Shown piece by piece: positions 41,498 to 48,592 of a stretch of DNA of 64,000 nt (the stretch's first letter is position 1; each line of letters begins with the position of its first letter). The stretch comes from JAJZGK01 sp035538795 (GTDB lineage: Bacteria; Pseudomonadota; Alphaproteobacteria; Rhodospirillales; Magnetospirillaceae): NCBI GenBank assembly GCA_035538795.1, contig DATLJS010000052.1:124001-188000 (forward strand). Direction: 5' to 3'. The notes below the pieces were generated by a model, which ran no database searches, was not told the origin of the DNA, and saw only the letters and a list, made by a program, of their open reading frames with translations. The translations under genes and the position numbers were made by a program.

Positions 41498-42222
41498 TGG
41501 ACCGCGACAATATGAAGCCCCTGATCATGGTGGTGGAGGACGAAGCCGCCTTGGTGACCATGCTCCGCTATAACCTGGAAAAGGAAGGTTATCGGGTGTG
41601 CGAGGCCATGGACGGTGAGGAAGCTCTGACTGTTCTGGCCGAGCGCAATCCCGATTTGGTGGTGCTGGACTGGATGCTGCCCGTGATGTCGGGCATCGAG
41701 GTCTGCCGTCAGATTCGCCGCAAGCCCCGCAGCCGCGACCTGCCGGTGATCATGCTGACCGCCCGCGGCGAGGAAGGCGACAAGATCCGCGGACTGAATA
41801 CCGGCGCCGACGATTACATGACCAAGCCGTTCTCGCTGCCGGAGCTGCTGGCGCGCATCAAGGCGTTGCTCCGCCGGGTCCAGCCGGCGCCCACCAAGGG
41901 CGTGCTGCAATATGAAACCATCGCCATGGATCTGACGGCGCACCGCGTTACCCGCGCCGGCCGCAACATCCATCTGGGGCCAACCGAATTCCGTCTGTTG
42001 CAGTTTCTGTTGCAGCATCCCGGCTGCGTCTTCTCCCGCGAAGAACTGCTGAACGCCGTTTGGGGGCCGGACATTTATGTCGAACCCCGGACCGTCGACG
42101 TCCATATCCGCCGTCTGCGCAAGGCGCTGAACAATGATGGCGATCTGGACATCATCCGCACGGTCCGCGCCGCCGGTTATGCCCTGGACATGGACGGCGC
42201 CGAAGTGGCGGCGGTGGGCTGA
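41497..42222 (+). CDS. phoB: Phosphate regulon response regulator PhoB
   Basis: This OmpR-family regulator of 241 residues has a receiver (about 5-125; phosphoacceptor in LVVLDWMLPVMSG, lysine in DDYMTKPFSLPEL) and a winged helix (about 140-230: HLGPTEFRLLQFLLQHPG, VDVHIRRLRKALN, IRTVRAAGYALD). It binds Pho boxes and should activate the pst operon that contains it. No phoR kinase gene is adjacent; an unlinked kinase must phosphorylate it. A second possible start is ATG at 41512. Confidence 0.96.
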   Translation: MDRDNMKPLIMVVEDEAALVTMLRYNLEKEGYRVCEAMDGEEALTVLAERNPDLVVLDWMLPVMSGIEVCRQIRRKPRSRDLPVIMLTARGEEGDKIRGLNTGADDYMTKPFSLPELLARIKALLRRVQPAPTKGVLQYETIAMDLTAHRVTRAGRNIHLGPTEFRLLQFLLQHPGCVFSREELLNAVWGPDIYVEPRTVDVHIRRLRKALNNDGDLDIIRTVRAAGYALDMDGAEVAAVG

Positions 42223-42250
42223 GAGGGAAAACGGCACGGCGGAAAGTGGC

Positions 42251-42284
42251 GGCGAGGGCGTCATAAAAACATCACGCCTTCGCC
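42251..42284 (+). terminator. Stem-loop after phoB
   Basis: An 11-bp stem (GGCGAGGGCGT / ACGCCTTCGCC, one G-T pair) with a twelve-base loop lies 28 bases after the phoB stop and is followed by ATAAAA rather than a T-run. It is a possible end of the pst operon. Confidence 0.45.
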
Positions 42285-42347
42285 ATAAAACGGCATTGGC
42301 TGACGGGTAGAGTGCCTGAACTCAACCTTGCCTGGGGGATGACCTCG

Positions 42348-42641
42348 ATGGTGAACGACGATTTCAGCGCTCTCGATTTTCTGTCGGCCGGCGGTTTCCG
42401 CATGACCTCGGGGCCCTCCGACGTTCAGTACCAGCCGAAGAAAAAGCGCTTCGCCCTTCGCCGCAAGGCCAAAGGCGCCGGGAAGCGCCGTTTGACCGAA
42501 CTCCTGCCCTTGCTGGGCCGGAAGGCGGCCAAGACGGACGCCGGCGTCATGAGCGGCTGGCCCGTGGCCCTGTCCTGGCCCAGCCCCGAGGTCGATGCCC
42601 AGCCTAACTGGGACGAGGCTGCCGACCGCCTGCATTCCTAA
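42348..42641 (+). CDS. Small basic hypothetical protein
   Basis: This 97-residue protein starts at ATG 42348 with GGGGG nine bases upstream (ATG 42339 and GTG 42312 are alternatives). It has a basic middle (KKKRFALRRKAKGAGKRR) and a C-terminus rich in Trp/Pro (GWPVALSWPSPEVDAQPNW). There is no signal peptide or membrane helix. No family is recognised. It stands between the pst operon and the sigma-54 regulator gene. Confidence 0.5.
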   Translation: MVNDDFSALDFLSAGGFRMTSGPSDVQYQPKKKRFALRRKAKGAGKRRLTELLPLLGRKAAKTDAGVMSGWPVALSWPSPEVDAQPNWDEAADRLHS

Positions 42642-42742
42642 AATGCAAATTATTTAGATGCAAAAGGCAAAGGGTTCCTGACATCCGTTCGGGCGGCTGG
42701 TAAGCTTTCACCCCATAGACAACTATTCGGTGGTCTGGACGG

Positions 42743-44203
42743 ATGCCCGTTCCCACAATCCTGCTGGTCGAGGATTCCCCCTCGCTGTCGGCGCTCTACC
42801 AAGAGTATCTGCACGGCGAGCCCTGGAACATCATCAGCGCCGAAACCGGCGCCCAGGCCCTGGAACTGCTGCGCAGCCAGCAGCCTCAGGCGGTTCTGCT
42901 GGACATCCGGCTGCCGGATATGGACGGGCTGGATATTCTCGGCATCATCGTACAGGAACGCCTGCCCTGCTCGGTGGTGGTGATGACCGCCCACGGTTCC
43001 ATCAACACCGCCGTCGACGCCATGCGCAAGGGAGCCTTCGACTTCATCGTCAAGCCGTTCCCGCCGGAACGCCTGACGGTCACCTTGCGCAACGCGCTGG
43101 AGCATCAGCGCTTGCACCGCATCGTCGCCACCTTCAAGGAAGATCTGGAGCGCCAGCAATATTGCGGCTTCATCGGCGGCTCGCTGGCGATGCAGGCGGT
43201 CTATCGCATCATCGATCAGGCGGCCAAAAGCAAGGCGACGGTATTCGTCACCGGCGAGTCCGGCACCGGCAAGGAATTGACCGCCGAGGCGGTGCACCGC
43301 CGCTCGCCGCGCTCTTCCGGGCCGTTCGTCGCCATCAATTGCGGCGCGATCCCCAAAGACCTGATGGAAAGCGAGATTTTCGGCCATGTGAAAGGCGCCT
43401 TCACCGGCGCCACCGCCGATCGCGAGGGGGCTGCCGGCCGCGCCGACGGCGGCACGCTGTTTCTCGACGAGATCTGCGAGATGGATCTGGCCTTGCAGAT
43501 CAAGCTTCTGCGCTTCATCCAGACCGGCACGTTCCAACGGGTGGGCGGCTCCAGGCTGGAGCAGGTGGATGTGCGTTTCGTTTGCGCCACCAACCGCGAT
43601 CCCCTGAAGGAGGTGGAGGCAGGGCGCTTCCGCGAGGATTTGTTCTATCGTCTGCACGTCATACCCGTGCATCTGCCGCCCTTGCGCGAACGCGACGACG
43701 ACGTGACCGCCGTGGCCAACCGCTTCCTGGTGGATTTCGCCGCCGAGGAAGGGAAAACCTTCCAGCGCTTTTCCAAGGATGCCGAGGCGATTTTGCGGAC
43801 CTACGACTGGCCGGGCAATATTCGGCAGTTGCAGAACGTGGTGCGCAACGCCGTGGTGCTGAACGACGGCGAGGAGGTGACCGCCGCCATGTTGCCGCCG
43901 CCGTTGGCGCCGGGACTGGGGGTGGTCCAGGGATCGGCCCAAGGGGCAGCCCAAGGGGCAGCTCTGGGACCGGCCGCCGCGATTGTCGCCGCCCTGCCGG
44001 CCGGCGGCCCATCCACCACGCCGCCTCTGGCGGCTGACAGCGGTCAGATCCGGCCTTTGTGGCTGGTGGAGAAGGAAACCATCGAACGGGCCATCAGTCT
44101 GTGCGACGGCAATATCCCCAAGGCGGCGGCGCTGTTGGAAATCAGTCCGTCGACCATCTATCGCAAAAAGACGGCCTGGGAAAACGGCGCGACCGGGGCT
44201 TGA
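42743..44203 (+). CDS. Sigma-54-dependent response regulator (NtrC/LuxO type)
   Basis: This 486-residue activator has a receiver (1-120; phosphoacceptor in VLLDIRLPDMDG), an AAA+ domain (about 140-375; Walker A GESGTGKELTAE, GAFTGA sigma-54 contact loop, Walker B GGTLFLDEI, arginine-finger region LYRLHVIP-like FREDLFYRLHVIP), an Ala/Gly/Pro-rich linker (about 390-430) and a Fis-type helix-turn-helix (AISLCDGNIPKAAALLEISP). It needs RpoN and ATP to open promoters. Its kinase is not adjacent. It is convergent with the HD-GYP gene, with ten bases between stops. Confidence 0.93.
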   Translation: MPVPTILLVEDSPSLSALYQEYLHGEPWNIISAETGAQALELLRSQQPQAVLLDIRLPDMDGLDILGIIVQERLPCSVVVMTAHGSINTAVDAMRKGAFDFIVKPFPPERLTVTLRNALEHQRLHRIVATFKEDLERQQYCGFIGGSLAMQAVYRIIDQAAKSKATVFVTGESGTGKELTAEAVHRRSPRSSGPFVAINCGAIPKDLMESEIFGHVKGAFTGATADREGAAGRADGGTLFLDEICEMDLALQIKLLRFIQTGTFQRVGGSRLEQVDVRFVCATNRDPLKEVEAGRFREDLFYRLHVIPVHLPPLRERDDDVTAVANRFLVDFAAEEGKTFQRFSKDAEAILRTYDWPGNIRQLQNVVRNAVVLNDGEEVTAAMLPPPLAPGLGVVQGSAQGAAQGAALGPAAAIVAALPAGGPSTTPPLAADSGQIRPLWLVEKETIERAISLCDGNIPKAAALLEISPSTIYRKKTAWENGATGA

Positions 44204-44213
44204 TGCCGCGGGA

Positions 44214-45362
44214 TTAGTTGGCGGTATCGACGGCGGCGTCCAGCAGCATCTCTCTGAACAGCAGCAGAAGCTTGCCGTCCAGGTGATTGGACATCTCGTC
44301 TTTCATGATTCCCAAGGCTTTTTCCGCCGGCATGGGTGGCTTGTAGACGCGGCGGTCGGTCAGAGCGCCGAAAACGTCGACGATGGCCGCCATGCGGGCC
44401 AGCTCGTTCAGCTTGTTGCCGGGAATGCGGTTGGGATAGCCGGTGCCGTCCAGCTTCTCGTGATGCTGTTCGGCGATGGTGATGACCCCCTTGGGGATTT
44501 CGGGGTTGGCTTTCAGGTAATGCACCGAATGGTCGACGTGGCTTTTCATCACCACGAACTCGTCCTCGGTCAGGCGGCCCGGCTTGTTCAGCACCTCGTG
44601 GGGGATCGACATTTTGCCGACGTCGTGCAGCAGGCCGCCGCTGGCCAGCAGCAATTGTTCGGACTCCGGCAGGCCGATGACGTTGCCGAACAGCGACAGC
44701 AATGTCGCGACCCGTAGAGAGTGGGCATAGGAATAGTTGTCGTGATCCTTGACGCCGCTCAGGATGGTCTTGAAATCGTGGGTGTTGACCGCCTCCACCA
44801 AGGGTGCGCAGGCGTCGGTGACGTTGGAATAGGCGATGGGTTCGCCGCGCTCGATGACGTCGGAAATGCTGTTGTAGATTTCCACGGTGCCCTTCAGCGC
44901 CTTGCGCTGAGTGGGCGGCAGGATTTCCCACGACTGCTCGACCTTGCTGTTGACCAGTGACGAGATGGCGCGGATCAGGGTCGAACGCCGGTAAGGCTTG
45001 ACGAGAAAAGAGCTGGCGCCGCATTGGCGCACGGAGTCCCGGGTGTTCTGATCGTCCTTGCCGACGATCATGATGATGGGCAGCGTTTGGAATTCCGGCA
45101 ACAGGCGCAGCTTGCGGACCAGGGCATAGCCGCCGCCGATGGGGGTTTCCTCTCCTACCACCAGCACCTGGGGGCGCATGATCCCCAAGGCGGCCATGGC
45201 GCGCAGGGAATCCGGATATTCCACCATGCGATAAAAGGACAGCAGGGCCGACGACAGCTGGGCGCGATGGCGCTCGTTGCCGTCGACGATGGCGACAAGG
45301 TTCTTTTCGACCTCAAGCGGCGGCGGTGCTGTCTCGATCATGGCAGCATTGGAAGCGCCCAT
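44214..45362 (-). CDS. HD-GYP domain protein with degenerate receiver
   Basis: This 382-residue putative c-di-GMP phosphodiesterase has a receiver-like N-terminus (about 20-140) in which the expected phosphoacceptor aspartate is Gly70 (VLVVGEETP) while the lysine (FLVKPY) remains, and a C-terminal HD-GYP domain with the metal site GLLHDVGK (His246-Asp247) and DGTGYP (GYP 308-310). The HD and GYP motifs are intact, so catalysis is likely, but control by phosphorylation is doubtful. The likely promoter lies in the AT-rich gap 45363-45600. Confidence 0.9.
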   Translation of the reverse strand: MGASNAAMIETAPPPLEVEKNLVAIVDGNERHRAQLSSALLSFYRMVEYPDSLRAMAALGIMRPQVLVVGEETPIGGGYALVRKLRLLPEFQTLPIIMIVGKDDQNTRDSVRQCGASSFLVKPYRRSTLIRAISSLVNSKVEQSWEILPPTQRKALKGTVEIYNSISDVIERGEPIAYSNVTDACAPLVEAVNTHDFKTILSGVKDHDNYSYAHSLRVATLLSLFGNVIGLPESEQLLLASGGLLHDVGKMSIPHEVLNKPGRLTEDEFVVMKSHVDHSVHYLKANPEIPKGVITIAEQHHEKLDGTGYPNRIPGNKLNELARMAAIVDVFGALTDRRVYKPPMPAEKALGIMKDEMSNHLDGKLLLLFREMLLDAAVDTAN

Positions 45363-45600
45363 CCCCTCACCCTGGTTAGAAATCCTAGCCTGATAAGACT
45401 GACACTAACATCGGGGAATCAGGGGGCCAATGGGAAATGAGAGAATAAAATCAGACCAAAAGGCTTATAAAAGGTATATTTTTTAAATTGTGTTTACAAT
45501 ATAGAGAAGAGCTTGGTGCATTTTGTTTAAATCTGACGGCTTTTTGAATTTTTGCCTATCTATGATGCATGATGTCCTTCAAAAGGGTGATCCGGAAAAG

Positions 45601-45643
45601 AAAAAATCGGCAGACCTTCTTCTATTGTGAGGAAGGCTGGCCG
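45601..45643 (-). terminator. Terminator after rlmE
   Basis: On the minus strand an imperfect stem (CGGCCAGCCTTCCT pairing with AGAAGGTCTGCCG) is followed by TTTTTTCTTTT, a good intrinsic terminator just after the rlmE stop. Confidence 0.7.
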
Positions 45644-45650
45644 TTTTATT

Positions 45651-46379
45651 TCATTCCTCGTCGGGATGTCGAGATGTCTGAGCCCGGAATCCCATGGCGA
45701 CCACGTAGGTCTCCGCCGATTCGGCGCGGCTGGCCGGCGGTTTGGCGTGGCGGACGGTCTCGAAACTGCGTTTCAGCAGGTCCAGCAGTTCGCGCTCGGT
45801 GCCGCCCTTGAAGACTTTGGCGACGAAGGTGCCGCCTGGGGCGAGCACTTCAAGCGCGAAGTGCAGGGCGACTTCGCACATATGGATGATGCGCAAATGA
45901 TCGGTGGGAGGATGGCCTGTGGTCGGCGCCGCCATGTCGGACAGCACCACGTCGGCGGGACCGCTCAAGGCTTCCTTCAGCATGGCCGGGGCGGCGTCGT
46001 CCAGAAAGTCGTGGGTCATCACGGTGGCGCCGGGGATGGGCGCCCATTCCAGAATGTCGATGCCGACGACCTTGCCGCCGCGCGGCTCCAGGGATTTGAC
46101 CCGCTCGACCGCGACCTGGGTCCAGCCGCCGGGGGCGGCGCCAAGATCGACCACACGCTTGCCCGGCTTGAGGAAGTGGAAGCGGTCATCCAACTGCACC
46201 AGCTTGAAGGCGGCGCGGGAACGATAGCCCAGGCGTCGGGATTCGATGACATAGGGATCGTTCAATTGGCGTTGCAGCCAGCGGGTCGAGGAAACGGTGC
46301 GCTTGCGGGCGGTTTTCACCCGCTCGGTCAGCATGCGTCCGCCGGTTTTATCGCCCGTCGATTTCTTTTTATCGCTCAT
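45651..46379 (-). CDS. rlmE: 23S rRNA 2'-O-ribose methyltransferase RlmE (FtsJ/RrmJ)
   Basis: This SAM-dependent enzyme methylates U2552 of 23S rRNA in the late large-subunit assembly. It has 242 residues starting MSDKKKSTGDKTGGRM. Motifs: catalytic K in YRSRAAFKL, SAM-binding VVDLGAAPGGWTQVA, VVGIDILEW, catalytic D in VVLSDMAAPTTGHPPTDH, and K/E in FVAKVFKGG and SAETYVVA. A lysine/arginine-rich N-terminal extension precedes the domain. Its start overlaps the stop of the Ppx gene by one base, so translation is coupled. Confidence 0.95.
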   Translation of the reverse strand: MSDKKKSTGDKTGGRMLTERVKTARKRTVSSTRWLQRQLNDPYVIESRRLGYRSRAAFKLVQLDDRFHFLKPGKRVVDLGAAPGGWTQVAVERVKSLEPRGGKVVGIDILEWAPIPGATVMTHDFLDDAAPAMLKEALSGPADVVLSDMAAPTTGHPPTDHLRIIHMCEVALHFALEVLAPGGTFVAKVFKGGTERELLDLLKRSFETVRHAKPPASRAESAETYVVAMGFRAQTSRHPDEE

Positions 46380-47431
46380 CAAGCCTTCATCCACACGCGG
46401 TCCGCCCGCATCAGCGACATCAGCAATCCTTCGCGCACGCCGCGGTCGGCCACCCTGAGGCGTCCCACCGGCCATAGGCGGCAGATGGCTTCTAGAATAG
46501 CGCAGCCCGCCACCACCAGATCGGCGCGTTCGCTGCCGATGCAGGGATGCGAGGCGCGCTCGTCGGCGCAGGACGCCACCAGCAGATGGCTGACACTGGC
46601 GATGTCGGAAAAATCCATCACCAGGCCGTCCACCGCCGTACGGTCATAACGCGGCAGGCGCAAATGCACGCCTGCAAGAGTCGTCACCGTACCCGAAGTC
46701 CCCAGCATTTGCACCTGTCCGCGTGCCACCAGCCGGGCCAGCTGCCCGTCGCCGTCGAAGGCGGCCAGACGCCGGCAGACATCGTCTACCGTCGCCGCGT
46801 ATCCCGCCGGGGTGTGCAAGGATTCGCCTCGGGCTTCAGCCAGGGTGACGACGCCCAGCGGCAGAGAAGCCATGGACAGGACCTCCTCCGAGCCCCGGCG
46901 GCGGCGGACACCGACATGCATCAGTTCAGTGCTGCCGCCGCCGATGTCGAACACCAAGGCGTCGGACAGATCCCGCCGCAGCAGCGGGGCGCAGCCGGCC
47001 AGGGCCAGGCGTGCTTCCTCCTCGGCCGAGATGATCTCCATGTCCAGACCGGTTTCGGCGCGGACAAGATCGATGAAATGCCGGCAATTGCCAGCGCGGC
47101 GGCAGGCTTCGGTCGCCACCGAGCGGAAACGGGTCACGCCCCGGCGGTCCATTCGCACGACGCATTGCTTCAGTGCCGCCAGGGTGCGGGCGATGGCGGC
47201 TTCGGACAGTAGTCCGCTGCCGGCCAGCCCTTCGCCAAGTCGGGTTGTGCGGGAAAAGGCGTCGATGACGCGGAAACCTTGTCCGGCGGGCACGGCCATC
47301 AGCAGACGGCAATTGTTGGTCCCGAGATCAAGGGCCGCGTAAACCGGCCGAGTCCAGCCCGCTCCGTCCCAGTCCCGACGCGCGGGGCCAGGGGGATGCG
47401 CTATCAGCTGGGCCAATAACATAACTCCCAT
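46379..47431 (-). CDS. Ppx/GppA-family phosphatase
   Basis: This is a 350-residue ASKHA-fold phosphatase related to exopolyphosphatase and pppGpp phosphohydrolase. The phosphate-binding motifs are YAALDLGTNNCRLLMAVP and VFDIGGGSTELM; the catalytic-site glutamate region is ISAEEEARLALAG. It has the short form without the C-terminal HD-like domain of Ppx, and its exact substrate (polyP or pppGpp) cannot be told. The start is uncertain: ATG 47431 and ATG 47422 (with GGGAG close by) are both possible. It is coupled to rlmE. Confidence 0.85.
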   Translation of the reverse strand: MGVMLLAQLIAHPPGPARRDWDGAGWTRPVYAALDLGTNNCRLLMAVPAGQGFRVIDAFSRTTRLGEGLAGSGLLSEAAIARTLAALKQCVVRMDRRGVTRFRSVATEACRRAGNCRHFIDLVRAETGLDMEIISAEEEARLALAGCAPLLRRDLSDALVFDIGGGSTELMHVGVRRRRGSEEVLSMASLPLGVVTLAEARGESLHTPAGYAATVDDVCRRLAAFDGDGQLARLVARGQVQMLGTSGTVTTLAGVHLRLPRYDRTAVDGLVMDFSDIASVSHLLVASCADERASHPCIGSERADLVVAGCAILEAICRLWPVGRLRVADRGVREGLLMSLMRADRVWMKA

Positions 47432-47560
47432 CAAGGGCCGCGAAAGAGACGCGGCGCTTTGCCGAAGCGTGCTCCGGCGATTTTTCCATTGCGGTCATGT
47501 TACCGGACTCGGGGGGCTGGGCGAAAGCATCTTGATCGTTCCGGCCCGGGTTGATGGTGC

Positions 47561-47566
47561 TATAAT
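47561..47566 (+). promoter_or_regulatory. Exact TATAAT -10 element, possible tRNA promoter
   Basis: TATAAT lies 116 bases upstream of the tRNA-Gln gene on the same strand. No good -35 box is seen at the right distance, so this is tentative. Confidence 0.3.
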
Positions 47567-47681
47567 GCAAAAAAGGGGTAGCCAGGGTGCGTTTCCTATG
47601 TTAGAAGACGCGCCTTCCCGCCGGGGCCGAACGGTTGATACGACCGCAAGCCTGTTTGAAAAAAACGCCGGCGCCCGCTGA

Positions 47682-47755
47682 TGGGGGATCGTCTAGCGGT
47701 AGGACTACGGACTCTGACTCCGTCAGCCTAGGTTCGAATCCTAGTCCCCCAGCCA
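47682..47755 (+). tRNA. tRNA-Gln (anticodon CTG)
   Basis: A full cloverleaf can be drawn: acceptor stem TGGGGGA pairs with TCCCCCA, the anticodon stem ACGGA/TCCGT encloses the loop CTCTGAC with anticodon CTG, the T-arm contains GGTTCGAATCC, and CCA is encoded. The anticodon reads CAG codons. A terminator follows six bases later. Confidence 0.95.
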
Positions 47756-47760
47756 ATATG

Positions 47761-47796
47761 AAAGAGGCCGTTGCGTAAGCAGCGGCCTCTTTTGTC
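47761..47796 (+). terminator. Intrinsic terminator after tRNA-Gln
   Basis: A 14-bp stem (AAAGAGGCCGTTGC / GCAGCGGCCTCTTT, one G-T pair) with a GTAA loop is followed by TTGTCTTTC. Confidence 0.9.
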
Positions 47797-48592
47797 TTTC
47801 TGGCCCGCATTGAAAAATGCGCCGCGAGAATCTTGTGTTTCTTCCTTGCCGGGATGCCGCCTGAGGCGCCGGAAACATTCTCTTCGAATCCCACTTGGCC
47901 GCGCCGCTTCATACCTATGGAGTGCGGTGGGATGCGTCTTATGGGGTTTGGCGCTCTTTGTTGATGAAAATCTCTTTTTAAGAGTAATTGTGCTGAAAAT
48001 TGATTTTTTTGCTGGCGCGATTTGTTAATGTGTTTGTGATTTTTTATATCATTTATGTAATTGGCATTATGTATTTGCGACATGATGTCCCGGAAAACGC
48101 AAACGTGTTTACATGCGGATAATAGCTTGCGGCGCGCATATCTGTTCATGACTATTTTTAATCTATTGATGTTGATCACAACTGTTTTGTCGTGATACGA
48201 ATTTCCTGTGTGAAGTCGGGGATGTGTTATTGCATTTCTGACCTTGCTCGCTGTCGCGGCTCTCTGTGTGACATGCTCGTTTCCAAAAGAGCGGCTTCGA
48301 CGAGAGGCGGTACGCGATGCAGGGAATTATGGGCGTCTGAATTTTCAGCGAATGCCGGGTGGAGTGCTTTCCTGACGCTGCCCCGGTTTCATTCGTCCTG
48401 AAATCTGCCGGCGAGGAACCGTCGCGGCAGGGTTTCTGGAGATAATGGTCCGAGGACTCTGCCGGCTGGTGGCCGGAGGAGGCCCTTTCTGTTCCGAGGC
48501 ATGATTGAAATGGTCGGAGGAGCGATGATTTTGTCAGAATGCCGCGTCCTCGGGCTCCTGTTCCCATCTTCCGGCAAGGGAAGGGGGTAATC
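47797..48592. other. AT-rich intergenic region without supported genes
   Basis: About 800 bases, markedly more AT-rich than the flanks (especially 47940-48200), lie between tRNA-Gln and prsK. The short open frames in it have no ribosome sites or recognisable products, and one on the minus strand merely reads the tRNA backwards. It contains an FNR-like half-site pair TTGAT-GTTG-ATCAC at 48166-48179 and TGTTTACA at 48106-48113. It may hold the prsK promoter or an unrecognised small RNA. Confidence 0.6.
48166..48179 (+). promoter_or_regulatory. FNR/CRP-family-like site upstream of prsK
   Basis: TTGATGTTGATCAC matches TTGAT-N4-ATCAA at nine of ten half-site bases. It lies 414 bp before prsK, rather far for a direct role, within the AT-rich leader. 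Confidence 0.35.

Noticed and set aside
48061..48080. Apparent sigma-54 site TGGCAT...TTGC upstream of prsK
   Set aside because: The GG and GC are 12 bases apart rather than 10, so it is unlikely to bind RpoN.
47601..48179. Minus-strand open frame containing GGLGFEPRLTESESVVLP
   Set aside because: This phrase is the translation of the tRNA-Gln gene read backwards, a known artefact; the rest is AT-rich and has no product.
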